A stretch of DNA of 64,000 nucleotides from Tritrichomonas musculus (Eukaryota; Parabasalia; Tritrichomonadida; Tritrichomonadidae), in contig JAPFFF010000007.1 in NCBI GenBank assembly GCA_039105265.1, forward strand, positions 1,054,001-1,118,000, written 5' to 3'. Below the pieces are notes generated by a model. It had not been told where the DNA came from, searched no databases, and worked only from the letters and a program-made list of their open reading frames with translations. The translations under genes and the position numbers were made by a program. Each line of letters opens with the position of its first letter. Position 1 is the stretch's first letter. This document shows positions 29,022-39,563 of this stretch, in pieces.

Positions 29022-31388
29022 TTAAATCACAAGGTACTTTCTGTATATTCTTCTAGCTTCTTGTGGATTTGATTCTTGATAAATGAGTGCTAAGTTAAAA
29101 GCAGCATCTCTTTTGAGCGAGTACCTTTCATCATGTTTCATCAACATATCTGGATCATCTTGGTCAACAATTGCTTCATAATCAATATCTTCATCAAGTA
29201 CTTTTCTATACATCCTCTCTGCATGCGGATACATTTTCAAAGTCTGATAAAATCTACCAAGATTGTAATGTGATTCTGCAATATAATCATTCGATCTTAT
29301 TTCGCAGTACTTTGTAATACAAGCATATGCACATAACACTGATTTTCGGGTGTTTGATTGAGTTCTGACGTAAGCTTTTGAAAGATAAGCTGCTGCGAGA
29401 AGAAGGGAAACAATTGGATCATTTGGACGATTTTTTAAAACGTTCAAATATTGAGTAATGGCATGATCAAACCAAACAGTACTTTGGGAGTGATTTCCAA
29501 GCATTAATTTCAAAGGATCACATTCAGGAATTTTTGTAAGAGTTCTTATCAAAAACTTGTGAGCGTGAACTTCCTCTTCGGGAGTTTTCTGAATAAATAC
29601 GTTAAAGAATTCCCAAATTGTATCATTATCATTATTCTCAACAACAATATTACGCATAACTGAACAAGCAGCAGAACCATCACCAATGGAAAAAGCAACA
29701 AGAGAAAAGATAAAAAGAACATCAAATGAAGCTTTCTTTTGCAATTTTTCTCTACAAATAACAAGAAAACCTCCCAAAACCAAAGCTTCATCAAGTCTTT
29801 TCAAGGAATATAAACAAAGAAGAGCATTTGCTGCCATAGAATAAACATCATCATCACTGAAACTTGATACACCAATAAGTGTTTTTGATGAAGACTTACT
29901 TGAAGATCGTTTATATCGTAATACACGGAGCATAAATGGCTTCATTTTTTCTGGTCTTGAAAGGCCAAGCATTTCTTCAACTGTCTTTGACTCCCTTTGC
30001 AAAGTAGTTAGTCGATATATATCATAAAATATTCTACATAATAGTGGGGTAGCTAAGTCGAGAAACATTTCGATATCACCATTTTCATATGCGATCTGAG
30101 CACGTTTAAGAACCAAATCGTCAGTTTGAGCACCATTTGGCGAATTATTTTGAAGCCAATCAATTACCTCATCTTCACGTCCATGTTCTTGATAAATTTG
30201 ATATAAGAAAGTTGGTGGTTCGGCAAGGTTTGGAAAATCTATAATTAATGATTTTAAGACATCACCAGCTTCATCAACAAGACCACATTCATTAAGACAA
30301 TCAGCTATTTCTTCTCGACACTCAAAACCTCCCTGCTGCATTCTTTTAAGCCATTCAGCTGCTTCAGTGTATAGTTTAGCTTTCATCAGTTCATAAGCGA
30401 CAAACTTATAAGCTTCAATAAATGTTTGAACAGGAAGTGTGATAAAATCAACAAGCTTTTCTTCTGCTTCTTTCACATTATTCATTCGAATTAAAGCTAC
30501 TGCAGCGTTAATTCGGAAATCAGGTGGCGCATTTTGAATTTGTTGGTCGAGTTTGAGAACTTCCTCATTCATACCTTCATTTAAATATCCACTAGCAAGT
30601 CTATTTGCACATTCCAATGATATCTCAGTTTCACTTTCCATTTGCATTTTCAAACAATTTTCAAGAATATTTAGGGCATCTTTGACTTTTCCTGATTCAT
30701 AGAGTTGTACTGATAGTTCATTTGCAAACTTTGCATTTGTTGGATCCCTTTTACAAAGCTCGTTCAGTGTCCATACTAATGAATGAGTATCTTCGTTATT
30801 TTCAGTAAGGAGCATATAAAGCTCCATTAAGGCAGATATATCTTTTGGATTAGCTTTAGCAGCCTTTTTGAGGTAAGATATTGTTTCAGATAAACGGCCA
30901 AGTTCTTTTGCAATTCTTGCGCATTCAATCCAAAGTTCAGCAGCGTCTGAAGAACGTTCAGCAGCTTTAACAAGAAAAGTAAGAGCAACTTCTGGTGAGT
31001 TTTGCTCTTCAGATATCATTGATAATATATCATATGGTTCAGGTGCTTTAGGATTAATATCAATTGCTTCTTTGGCAAAGCTAATTGCACGTTGAAAGTT
31101 GCCATTTAAATATTCATCATTTGCGTTTTTTATTAAATTGGCAACATCCTCGGGCAAACGTTCTCCTAAACGACGACGGCGGCTTCTCTTTTTCTCTTTA
31201 TTTTCTTTGCTATTTTCTTCCTCTTTCTGAAGTTCTTGGAGCGTTTTGAGTTCAACACGGGCAGTAACATATGAATCGTAAAAATCTTGCGTATTTTCAA
31301 CAAAATCATTAAGGACATCGTCTGGAATATCATCAAATTGCGCGAGTTCATTCAATTGTGCCTCGATTTTATCAGCTTTCTCTGCCAT
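29022..31388 (-). CDS. TFIIIC TPR subunit (TFC4 / GTF3C3-like)
   Basis: About 788 residues from the ATG at 31388. The N-terminal 60 residues are acidic and precede a basic RRRRRLGERLPEDVANLI motif. Two arrays of TPR repeats follow, at about residues 70-270 and 290-470, and a C-terminal array closes the protein with NYIAES-type NLGRFYQTLKMYPHAERMYR and DAAFNLALIYQES. This layout is that of yeast tau131/TFC4 and human GTF3C3, the TFIIIC subunit that bridges box A/B recognition to TFIIIB at tRNA genes. A TTG-initiated extension upstream was rejected because the ATG has better context. The protein acts in the nucleus with RNA polymerase III. The window also contains a tRNA gene with clear A and B boxes. 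Confidence 0.82.
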   Translation of the reverse strand: MAEKADKIEAQLNELAQFDDIPDDVLNDFVENTQDFYDSYVTARVELKTLQELQKEEENSKENKEKKRSRRRRLGERLPEDVANLIKNANDEYLNGNFQRAISFAKEAIDINPKAPEPYDILSMISEEQNSPEVALTFLVKAAERSSDAAELWIECARIAKELGRLSETISYLKKAAKANPKDISALMELYMLLTENNEDTHSLVWTLNELCKRDPTNAKFANELSVQLYESGKVKDALNILENCLKMQMESETEISLECANRLASGYLNEGMNEEVLKLDQQIQNAPPDFRINAAVALIRMNNVKEAEEKLVDFITLPVQTFIEAYKFVAYELMKAKLYTEAAEWLKRMQQGGFECREEIADCLNECGLVDEAGDVLKSLIIDFPNLAEPPTFLYQIYQEHGREDEVIDWLQNNSPNGAQTDDLVLKRAQIAYENGDIEMFLDLATPLLCRIFYDIYRLTTLQRESKTVEEMLGLSRPEKMKPFMLRVLRYKRSSSKSSSKTLIGVSSFSDDDVYSMAANALLCLYSLKRLDEALVLGGFLVICREKLQKKASFDVLFIFSLVAFSIGDGSAACSVMRNIVVENNDNDTIWEFFNVFIQKTPEEEVHAHKFLIRTLTKIPECDPLKLMLGNHSQSTVWFDHAITQYLNVLKNRPNDPIVSLLLAAAYLSKAYVRTQSNTRKSVLCAYACITKYCEIRSNDYIAESHYNLGRFYQTLKMYPHAERMYRKVLDEDIDYEAIVDQDDPDMLMKHDERYSLKRDAAFNLALIYQESNPQEARRIYRKYLVI

Positions 31389-31534
31389 CTTAACTTTCGA
31401 AACTTGATGTTTATTTTTTTTTTTTTGGAGTTCTGAAAAAATGAAAATCAATCTTTCAATATTTTCTTAAGCAACTCTTAAAAAAGTTTCTTAAAAATTC
31501 AAATAAAAAACGGTTAATATTATTTGTTTAAAGA

Positions 31535-31834
31535 ATGATATTTTTATTTGGCTTTTTTTTGGAAAACACACTTGCTAACTTATACAAACTTAAACAGTTA
31601 GATGATTTTGAAACAACAACTCCAGATTTTACTCCAACTCCCACTAATTCTCCCAGTTCAAAAGGACTCAGTTTAACTTGGATCATTGTGATTATTGTTT
31701 CTGTTATTGTCATAGGATCCATTTTGATAACACTCCTTGTATTTTGGATCGTTAAAAAAGCAAGATCATATGGTCATGATCTTGAAGAAAATCTTATGGG
31801 AGATAATCTCAACAATTTTCATCAAAACTCATAA
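31535..31834 (+). CDS. Small single-pass membrane protein
   Basis: This 99-residue protein has a possible N-terminal signal peptide (MIFLFGFFLENTLA), a Thr/Pro/Ser-rich ectodomain of about 30 residues (TTTPDFTPTPTNSPSS), and one strong membrane span of about 27 residues (WIIVIIVSVIVIGSILITLL). The tail is short and charged. The layout is that of a type I surface protein, and the TP-rich stretch could be O-glycosylated. Trichomonads encode many small membrane proteins of this form. No family was recognised. It is divergent from the TFIIIC gene, with about 145 bases between the start codons. Confidence 0.6.
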   Translation: MIFLFGFFLENTLANLYKLKQLDDFETTTPDFTPTPTNSPSSKGLSLTWIIVIIVSVIVIGSILITLLVFWIVKKARSYGHDLEENLMGDNLNNFHQNS

Positions 31835-32044
31835 GATTATTATTTTTATTAACATTATAATATAAGGACGGATTTTTTTTTATTAATTTTATTCATTATA
31901 TATATAAATTTTGAAATTTGTTTAATAATAAAAGAAAATTGTTTTCTAACCATTTCATTGTTTTACTTGTGTTCTTGATGCTGTTACCTTTTTTGAAAAT
32001 TTCTAAAATTCTGAAAAAAATTCGGTTTGGCCAACAAAAATTTA

Positions 32045-32323
32045 ATGGCTAGACGTACCAAGAAAGTCGGAATTTGCGGTAAATACGGAACACGATACGG
32101 CGCTTCCCTTCGTAAAACAATCAGAAAAATCGAAATTTCACAACGAAAGAAATATCCATGCCCATTTTGCGGAAAGACAGCAGTCAGACGTAATGTTGTT
32201 GGAGTATGGACATGCGAAAAATGCCGCAAAGCTACAACAGGAGGTGCATACACACCAACAACACCAACAGCACTTGCCGCACGTGCTGCTATCAAACGTC
32301 TTCGTGAAGCCCAATCCAAATAA
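32045..32323 (+). CDS. RPL37A: Ribosomal protein eL43 (L37A)
   Basis: The 92-residue protein starts [19 protein letters not shown], as in eL43 of other eukaryotes. It has the zinc ribbon C-P-F-C-x14-C-E-K-C and ends in the usual Ala/Arg-rich tail. It is a structural protein of the large ribosomal subunit. Codon use is visibly richer in C-ending codons than in neighbours, as expected for a highly expressed gene. The upstream in-frame TTG codon at 32027 is not used; the ATG at 32045 gives the standard N terminus. The gene is intronless. Confidence 0.97.
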   Translation: MARRTKKVGICGKYGTRYGASLRKTIRKIEISQRKKYPCPFCGKTAVRRNVVGVWTCEKCRKATTGGAYTPTTPTALAARAAIKRLREAQSK

Positions 32324-32475
32324 TCTGAAACAAACTGTCAATTATATTTTTTTAAATTAAATATTGCAAAAATTAAATAATTTTAATTGTTTAAACTTTT
32401 CAATTACAATATTTAAATATATACCTTCCATTTGGAAGCTTATTCAGCATTTTTTGGCATCAACTTTTTTTTGGG

Positions 32476-32850
32476 GAATCGTATTTTTCTACACCACTTT
32501 TTGAAAACTTTTTAACTTTTTGAATACTTTTTTATACATTTTTTATTCAATTTTTGCAAATAAAGCATAAATTTATAGTTCAAATGGCTTCCCGATTCAT
32601 CCAGCAATTCAAGGAACCCGATTCTACTTCGCACAGCCCCGTGGTGATCACTGGTGCGTATATTCCTGAAAAATTATGTAAAAATAAAAAAAATTATATC
32701 AAAAAAAGCAAATAGTTAAAATTTTAAGGAAAAATTTAAATTTACGATTTTTTTGGTTAATTTTCTTAACAGAGTAAGTTAAATTTCACCTTAAGATGGT
32801 GGTATATGGATAGAAAAACCATTCAAAAAGTGGCGTAGAAAAAAACGATT
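32476..32850. repeat. Inverted-repeat-flanked segment with a short GC-richer ORF
   Basis: GAATCGTATTTTTCTACACC and the next ten bases (32476-32505) match the reverse complement of 32822-32851 at 27 of 30 positions. Between the arms, 32584-32715 is a 43-codon frame. Its first 25 codons (MASRFIQQFKEPDSTSHSP and on) are much less AT-rich than the flanks, followed by GTGCGT, a possible 5' splice site. The piece may be a small non-autonomous element or the first exon of a lost gene. No protein family was recognised. Confidence 0.35.
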
Positions 32851-32889
32851 GTCCACTTTTTTGAATATAAATTTTTATATATATAGACT

Positions 32890-33468
32890 AACCCTTCGGC
32901 GGTCTTGTAAACTACGGCGACATTACCTATTTTTAAATAGTTTATGCCGATTTTTGGAATTACGGCGCATGGAGTTGAAAATATAGCATATAAAAAACTG
33001 CAACTTTTTCAAATAATAAATGGTCATGACAAAACTTTTTGAATAAATACTTTGAATACTTTATATTATATATAAAAAATTCTTTTTAATAAACTAAACC
33101 AATTTATAACAGAAATTAATCTCACTTGCATATGGTTGTCCTTGCAGTTATATAAGTTGATTTTATTCAACATCAGCATAACATTATTTACTCAAATCAT
33201 CTTCGCCTGCTCAAATCTATTATCCAATATCAATCTCATAACTTTTTCAGAAGACTGAAGAGTCTCCTCCATTTATTATCAAACGTGTAATAAAAAATTA
33301 CTAATAAGTAATTATATTAATTGAATTTAAAAGATTTTGAAAAAATAATATAATTTAATTTCTTCTCAAAATCGACCAAATAAAATACGGCAATTGTATA
33401 GAGGGGTTTCGGCAAAATTACGGATTTGACAACGGCACTCTCCAACTACGGCCTACGGCCATAAGGGT
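32890..33468. mobile_element. Small non-autonomous DNA transposon with long target duplication
   Basis: The segment is flanked on both sides by TATATATAGACT (32878-32889 and 33469-33480). Its ends are related inverted repeats: ACCCTTCGGCGGTC...CTACGGCG at the left, and the reverse complement of the right end, ACCCTTATGGCCGTAGGCCG. Several further ACGGC/GCCG words lie just inside both ends. Part of the duplication is a TA microsatellite, so its true length may be nine to twelve, in the range of Mutator-like elements. There is no coding capacity over its 580 bases. Confidence 0.6.
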
Positions 33469-33480
33469 TATATATAGACT

Positions 33481-35388
33481 CAATTTCACCGGTTAACCAA
33501 ATTTTTGATAACTACAAATTTCGTTTAAATTTTGTTAGCCAATTTTTTGTTAACCAGAAAAATAACGAATTTCAGGGAGTTGGGGGTATTTCATTTCATA
33601 TAAAATAATGTTTATTCAGAAATGAAAATTATATATTTGTATAAAATATTTATTGAAATATACTATATATATCTTTCAAAAAAATTAAACGGAAAATTTA
33701 TGAGATATTTATTTTTAGAATATTTCATAGATTAATGAGAGTGGCAGTACATATAATTTACGGAATAAAATTATTTATTGAGGTTATTATATTTTTTTAA
33801 CATGTTTTTTAATATTATATATTTAATTTAATATAATTAATACTAGTTTATTATTAATATATTTACTAATTAATAAATATATATTTTGATTACTTTATTT
33901 TTTGTAAATATTTCAAATAATTTAAGCCAAAATAATGAAACATTTATATATTCTGAATATAAACATATAATAACTCATTTATATACTTATAGTATTTTTA
34001 ATATATGTTTGATAATTATATTATATTTTGATTTTAAAATTAATTTGCTATTTATTATAATATATGAAAAATGTTCATATATTATTTTAATTCAAATTTT
34101 CACAAAGAATTGAATTTTAGATTAAAAAAATTTCAATTTATTTTGTTTAAAACAGTCTTGTTTTAATTAATTTACTAAAATTTCAAAATAAATCTTAGTC
34201 TTTTATCATTAAGTCATATTTATATATATTATTAAATATTAAAATTATGAAAATACGATTCACAATTAAAAAACTGATATTTGTTTACTTTATTGGATTT
34301 AATTGCTAATTAAAGTTGTTTTAAAATAAAAATCACTGATTACATTCTTTATTTATAACGCTTTTTTTAAATATAATCTTTTTACGATTTTTTTTCAATA
34401 TTTGATGATTATTATAATATTATCATCATCAAATTAGATATATTACGATTATTAAGATACATTAAAATGATTATTATGATTTATTCATTTTATTCTAGAT
34501 TGATAATTTAAAAAAAAATATGAAAAAGCTGATATAACAAAATATAAAATATATATTATTATTATAATCATATATAAATTTTAATAAAATAAAAAATCTT
34601 AATATTATTGGAGATATTATCATATTTTCCATTATCGTATAAAACAAACTTTTGAATTGATTTAAAAAAATAATTATTTGAAATTTTTAAAATTGAATTA
34701 ATGTATTAATTTTTAAAACATATAGTATACAATTCTATAAATAATAAACAAATTATTATTTTAGAAAATATAAAATATAAAAACAAAAAATATTAATTTA
34801 TATTTAAAATAATTAGTAACAACTAATTTATTAATGATACAATTATTTTATTTTTTAATAATACATTGAAAATAAAATCTCATAATTAATTGTATGAGCT
34901 TACATAAAATATTTGTAATTCTCAAAAAAAAGTATAGAATTTTTTAAAAAATCTATTCAAAAAAAAGACTTTTCTGAGCATAAAATATACGTTAAGTTCT
35001 CAATTTTAGCAAATTTTGGATTCTTGATTTACAAAATCTACCTAGTCGATTCCCAATTTTATTAGGGGGATCTTAATGTTTTAATCGAATTAATAAATTA
35101 ATCTAACGGATCCTATCATTAAACCGTCAATCTTTCTAAATTGAAAAACCTAAAATATCATGAAATTCTAATGCATTATCATTAATCAGGTTATTTATTG
35201 ATATTAAACTATTGAGCAAGTATCCGGGGAAACATTTTTGGTTTTTGTATTTATTGTAGTTATTGAAATATAAGAGTTTCAAATTGAATAAAGACGTTAA
35301 AAAGTTTCTTGTACTGCTCCTCTGATTAATGTTTTGAAAATAAATAACGGACTTCTTTATCAATATATAAGAACTTACTTAATTGATG
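33481..35388. other. Very AT-rich region without genes
   Basis: Nearly 2 kb of A/T with scattered short frames that show no domain, no codon bias and no start context. A slightly less AT-rich part near 35000-35130 has stop codons in every frame. I see no gene. It could be an origin or matrix-attached region, or simply decayed repeats. Confidence 0.5.
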
Positions 35389-35462
35389 AGTCTTGTAGCT
35401 CAGTTGGTCAGAGCATGGTCCTTATGAGGCCAGGGTCGCGGGTTCGAGCCCCGTCAGGACTA
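35389..35462 (+). tRNA. tRNA-Ile (anticodon UAU)
   Basis: A full cloverleaf is visible. The acceptor stem is AGTCTTG/CAGGACT, the D stem GCTC/GAGC, and the anticodon stem TGGTC/GGCCA with loop CTTATGA (anticodon TAT). The variable loop has five bases, and the T stem is GCGGG/CCCGT with loop TTCGAGC. Box A TAGCTCAGTTGG and box B GGTTCGAGCCC are intact. No intron is present. Transcription would stop at the T run beginning 35463. The anticodon reads AUA, a common codon in such AT-rich genomes. Confidence 0.95.
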
Positions 35463-35611
35463 TTTTTTTAGGTGATTTTCAATTTTTCCTTTTTGTCTTT
35501 TAACTTTTATTTTAAATGAAATATGCAACAACAAAATAATGTTTGTAAAATACTCAGAATTTTTACAAAATTTCAAATTGATGATTTAATAATATGAAAA
35601 TAATAAAAAAA

Positions 35612-36409
35612 TTACATAATTTTCCCTATTTCCCCTTCGTTATATGTCATTTGGATATCTATTCTTGGCAGACAAGGCGACTTAATAACTCTTAATATTC
35701 GCCCATCAGAAAGATTCTTAATCTCAAAAGAATGAGTGCAAACATTTTGCCATGAAGGTCCTAACGTACTGACAAAACTTTGAAACTGAAGTTTTGATAA
35801 ATGATTTGTAATTAAAACAGGAATACCTATTTGTGCTGCAATTTTTTTTAACATAATAGCAAATTCCCAAAGAAGAGAAGTTCTTCCTGCATCAGTAGAT
35901 GCTTCTCCTCTCATTGTTGCAGCAATAGAATCAACAACAATTAATGATGGTTTGATAGCCTCAACTATATCTGCAATTTTATGAGTTAATGCGAAAAATT
36001 GAAGATGATCATGAATACGAATAACTGCTAATTGAAGTCCTTTTGGTGGATATAAGCATCCTTCTGTATCAATCCATAAAGTAATTCCTGGTTGCACTTC
36101 TTTCGCATAACGAAGACACAATGTTGTTCTTCCAGAGCCAGGAAGTCCGCTAATCTCGGTTACACAACCACCAATAATTGATGATAGATGATTATCAACC
36201 GAATCTATTCCACATCGATATTCGTTGATTTTTTCCATTCTAATTGGAATAGGAGATTTTTCTATAATTGGCTTAGAAATTTCAATTTGCTTTGCAAGCG
36301 AGTCAAGAGAATCATCACTTAGGTTATCAATTGTCCATATTGAATGCGATAGTAGTGCTTTTTTTTGGTCTTCGTCAAGTGATAGACAAAGGGCCGTTCG
36401 ATGCAACAT
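35612..36409 (-). CDS. RAD51 paralogue (RecA-family ATPase) with altered Walker A
   Basis: This 265-residue protein has the RecA core: Walker A GLPGSGRTTLC (residues 88-98), LWIDTEG strand (about 111-117), Walker B LIVVDS (156-161) and the L2-proximal ITNHLS and LGPSWQ. The signatures are closer to RAD51B/C/D/XRCC3-type paralogues than to RAD51 or DMC1. It also lacks the long N-terminal domain. The invariant Walker A Lys is Arg94, so ATP hydrolysis may be weak. Paralogues assist loading of RAD51 on DNA during homologous recombination in the nucleus. Subtype cannot be set by eye. The start ATG is the first in frame. Confidence 0.75.
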   Translation of the reverse strand: MLHRTALCLSLDEDQKKALLSHSIWTIDNLSDDSLDSLAKQIEISKPIIEKSPIPIRMEKINEYRCGIDSVDNHLSSIIGGCVTEISGLPGSGRTTLCLRYAKEVQPGITLWIDTEGCLYPPKGLQLAVIRIHDHLQFFALTHKIADIVEAIKPSLIVVDSIAATMRGEASTDAGRTSLLWEFAIMLKKIAAQIGIPVLITNHLSKLQFQSFVSTLGPSWQNVCTHSFEIKNLSDGRILRVIKSPCLPRIDIQMTYNEGEIGKIM

Positions 36410-36552
36410 TATTTAAATTTTAAATTCATATGAACTTCACTGATGAACTTTAGTCACTTTTTCCAAATTGTTAAAAAAAACTTAAAACTCAAATAACTCT
36501 ATTTTCATTAACTATATGTTCGTTTTTTATTTTTTGTTAACGTATTTTTTAA

Positions 36553-39321
36553 ATGGATGAATTACAAATTTCATACAATCGGCTCATCCATCTAGGTACA
36601 GATATTAGAAATTTACTTTGCAGTCTTAAAACAGGAAATTCAATCCACTTTTCAGAATCTTTAAATTTGATAATTAATGATTTTGACTCTTCTTTTGTCG
36701 AAATTCAATCATTATTACCATATTTTATACAAATTCCTACAGAAGAACAAAATCAAGTTTTAGAAGATGTTAAAAACGCATTTAATATAAAAAGAGAAAA
36801 AGATTTTGCACGTTATCAAAAAGAAACTGAACAATATTCTCAAAGATTTCGAGCAATAAACGAAAAAATAGATAAAAGCGCGCATAACTATAACAGTAAG
36901 GTCATGAATTTACGAGATGACTTTAATGACAGACTAAAAAAAATAGATTGTGCTTTTGTTGATAAAAAAATACTAATAAAATCCAAGTATAACGAAAAAA
37001 TAAACCAAATTGATAAATTATTAATTGAAATAAAAAAAGAACAAGAAGAAACATTAGCAAAAGAAGAAGAAAAGATAGCTATTAAATATACAAGCAATAT
37101 TGAACAAAAAAATATCAAAGCAAATGAAGTTCGCAAAGCGATTGATGATATTAATAGAGAAAAAGAAGATAAATCCAAATCAGCTATTGAGAAACTCCAA
37201 AAATTGCAAGCAAAACATGCATCAGCAATTGATTTACTAAATCATCGTCATACGATTGAAATAGATAAAATCAATACCCAGCAAAAAAACGTTCAAAATG
37301 ATATTGACTCAGTTGAAGAACGTATTAGCACGTTAAAAAGGCGATCAGAATATTCAGAAATAGCATTTAAATCACGAATTCTATTTACCAAAAATTCATT
37401 AAACATGGACCATCAGCTTCAAATGAAAGAATGCCAAAGACAAATTGCAGATACAGATAATTTAATCAGAAATTTTGAAAAAATGATGGAAAAGGTTGAA
37501 AAAAATGCTAATGAAACTATAAAAAAAAATATTGTAATATGGCAAAAAAGGATTGATGATGAAATTATGAGAAGAAACAAAAAATTAAAAGAAATCGAGG
37601 TACAAGTAAAAAATGAATTTGAAGAGCATGTTAATGAGAAAAAAGAAAGGCTTAAGCAACTAAATTATGAAATATCTGAAAATCAGCTAAAATCAACAGC
37701 TGCTGTTGCTAAAGTAACCGATAAAATATTAAGCCGTGTTGCGCTGGTACAAAATAAAAACAAGGCTGAAATAGACAAGCTTAAACTTGAAATGGAAAGA
37801 ATTCGTCATTATTTGAGTAAAGTACAAGTAGAATGGGAATCACTTCGATCTTCGACACATTGTATTTATGATCATAAACTCCTTGAATTAAGAAGTAGAA
37901 CGGCAATTCAAAAAACTACACATGAAAATAAAATCAGGCAAGTTGTTAAACAGCGCACTCCTATTCCTGACACAACAGATTATATGGCAATTCTTGAAGA
38001 TGAAATGAGGCAATTAGAAGCAAGTTACAAGCAAGAGGAAGCACAGATTAAGCATGAGAAAATGGTTCAATTAAAAATAAAACTAGAAGAAGAAAGATCA
38101 AGAGGACTTTTATCAATGAGAAAGCAAAATGTTGAAGAAATCAACATTTTGAAAGAGACCGAAAGTCATATTAAAGAACAACGAGATCAAGTTGATAAAG
38201 AAAATAGAGAACTAACTGAACAATGCAAAAGAGAAATTGAAGATTTTACTGTAACAATCAATCATAAAGTCAATTGTGAAATTAATGAAGTTCTTAAAGA
38301 ACTTGATGAAAAAAGAAAAGAAATGAATCAAGAACTTTCTGATATAAATGATCAAATCGACAAAGTTAAGGAAGATATAACAAATACTATGAAATTAATT
38401 AAACAAACTAAAGAAGCTGTATCTCCAGAACTTAAGAACGATGAAGCCGAAGAAGAAGTTCGTGCATTATTTGAAGAGAAAAAGAAACAAATTCAGAAGT
38501 CAATCGACGCTCTTCGTGAAGAAGTTAAATTATTAAAAAATACAAAAAATGATCTGTCAAATACTGAAAAAAGAGCACAATCTAAATTTGATACATTAAA
38601 ACATAATTTAGAAGCTGAAAAAGAAAAATATTTAAAAGAGGCTGATCGTGGAAAAAATGAAATTGAATATAAATATAAACGTTTAATAGAAGAACAAGAA
38701 AGAATACTTCAAAAATTGCAAGAAAGTTGGGATAGCGAAGTTGAAGACAAACAACGTTATAAAGAACAACTCGCTTCTGAAAAAGAAAGAATTTCATCAA
38801 ATCAACTAAAAAATCTTGAAAAAACAGATAATGAATTCCGAAAAAAAGTGACCGAAATCAGATCCAGGAAAGGTAAGGCAAATAAAGAAATAGAAGATGC
38901 TGAATATCAGAAGTTTAAAGAAGAAGAAGAAGCTTTTCGTGAAGAAATTGAAAGACAGAGACTTGAATTTTCAAAAATTGAAAAATATAAATATCAAGAT
39001 AATCAAATATTAATTCGAAAGCAAAATGAAGCCTATCAGAAAGAATTGGATGAAATAGAATCACACAATAATAAAATTTCTGACCATATAAAAGAACTCC
39101 AAGATAAAATGATTAAACGACTTCAGTGGATTTGCCCTGATTGTGAAAAATTTGAGTCTGAGATTAAAGATCTTAAAAAAACTATTCTCGATATCGTTCA
39201 AAAAATTCATGAAATGGAAAAGGAAGATGGAAATAGACAATTCACATTGACGCATTTTTGCCAAACAACAAGAGCACTTCCAAGATTGAAAGTTCCAAAT
39301 GAAAAAGCTGAGGTTGTTTGA
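36553..39321 (+). CDS. Long coiled-coil protein with C-terminal CPDC motif
   Basis: This 922-residue protein is almost entirely Glu/Lys/Gln-rich coiled coil from about residue 80 to 900, with heptad-like spacing and few Pro or Gly residues. A short segment, RLQWICPDCEKFESEI, near residue 860-875 contains a Cys pair. The C-terminal tail (FCQTTRALPRLKVPNEKAEVV) is non-coil. Proteins of this form in flagellates are often cytoskeletal or tethering proteins, but no family was recognised and no function is claimed. It is divergent from the RAD51 paralogue gene, about 140 bases apart. Confidence 0.75.
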   Translation: MDELQISYNRLIHLGTDIRNLLCSLKTGNSIHFSESLNLIINDFDSSFVEIQSLLPYFIQIPTEEQNQVLEDVKNAFNIKREKDFARYQKETEQYSQRFRAINEKIDKSAHNYNSKVMNLRDDFNDRLKKIDCAFVDKKILIKSKYNEKINQIDKLLIEIKKEQEETLAKEEEKIAIKYTSNIEQKNIKANEVRKAIDDINREKEDKSKSAIEKLQKLQAKHASAIDLLNHRHTIEIDKINTQQKNVQNDIDSVEERISTLKRRSEYSEIAFKSRILFTKNSLNMDHQLQMKECQRQIADTDNLIRNFEKMMEKVEKNANETIKKNIVIWQKRIDDEIMRRNKKLKEIEVQVKNEFEEHVNEKKERLKQLNYEISENQLKSTAAVAKVTDKILSRVALVQNKNKAEIDKLKLEMERIRHYLSKVQVEWESLRSSTHCIYDHKLLELRSRTAIQKTTHENKIRQVVKQRTPIPDTTDYMAILEDEMRQLEASYKQEEAQIKHEKMVQLKIKLEEERSRGLLSMRKQNVEEINILKETESHIKEQRDQVDKENRELTEQCKREIEDFTVTINHKVNCEINEVLKELDEKRKEMNQELSDINDQIDKVKEDITNTMKLIKQTKEAVSPELKNDEAEEEVRALFEEKKKQIQKSIDALREEVKLLKNTKNDLSNTEKRAQSKFDTLKHNLEAEKEKYLKEADRGKNEIEYKYKRLIEEQERILQKLQESWDSEVEDKQRYKEQLASEKERISSNQLKNLEKTDNEFRKKVTEIRSRKGKANKEIEDAEYQKFKEEEEAFREEIERQRLEFSKIEKYKYQDNQILIRKQNEAYQKELDEIESHNNKISDHIKELQDKMIKRLQWICPDCEKFESEIKDLKKTILDIVQKIHEMEKEDGNRQFTLTHFCQTTRALPRLKVPNEKAEVV

Positions 39322-39563
39322 TTTTAAATTATGTTTGTAATATTAGTATATTAAATTTTGTTTGAATTTAATGTAAATTAGTTTATTTTCTCTTTGTTTT
39401 TAATCTTGTCAAATATCAATATTTTGAAAATCTGATATGTATCATACATCAACAATCTAAAATCATTCTTATAAAATAGTTCACTTTTTAAATTAATTAT
39501 TGAATATTTTGAAATAAATTGAGAAGATGATTTTGGTCGTATAAAATCAAAGAGAAATTTTAA

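Noticed and set aside
31389-31451. N-terminal extension of the TFIIIC subunit
   Set aside because: It begins at TTG. The ATG at 31388 gives an N terminus that starts directly with the acidic segment.
32027-32044. Six-codon extension of ribosomal protein eL43
   Set aside because: It begins at TTG, and the ATG at 32045 gives the standard eL43 N terminus.
33886-34113. 75-codon frame in the AT-rich region
   Set aside because: Composed almost only of Ile, Leu, Phe, Asn, Tyr and Lys in A/T codons, with no start context.
35136-35363. Minus-strand 75-codon frame upstream of the tRNA
   Set aside because: No similarity recognised, no initiator, and it overlaps the likely upstream region of the tRNA gene.
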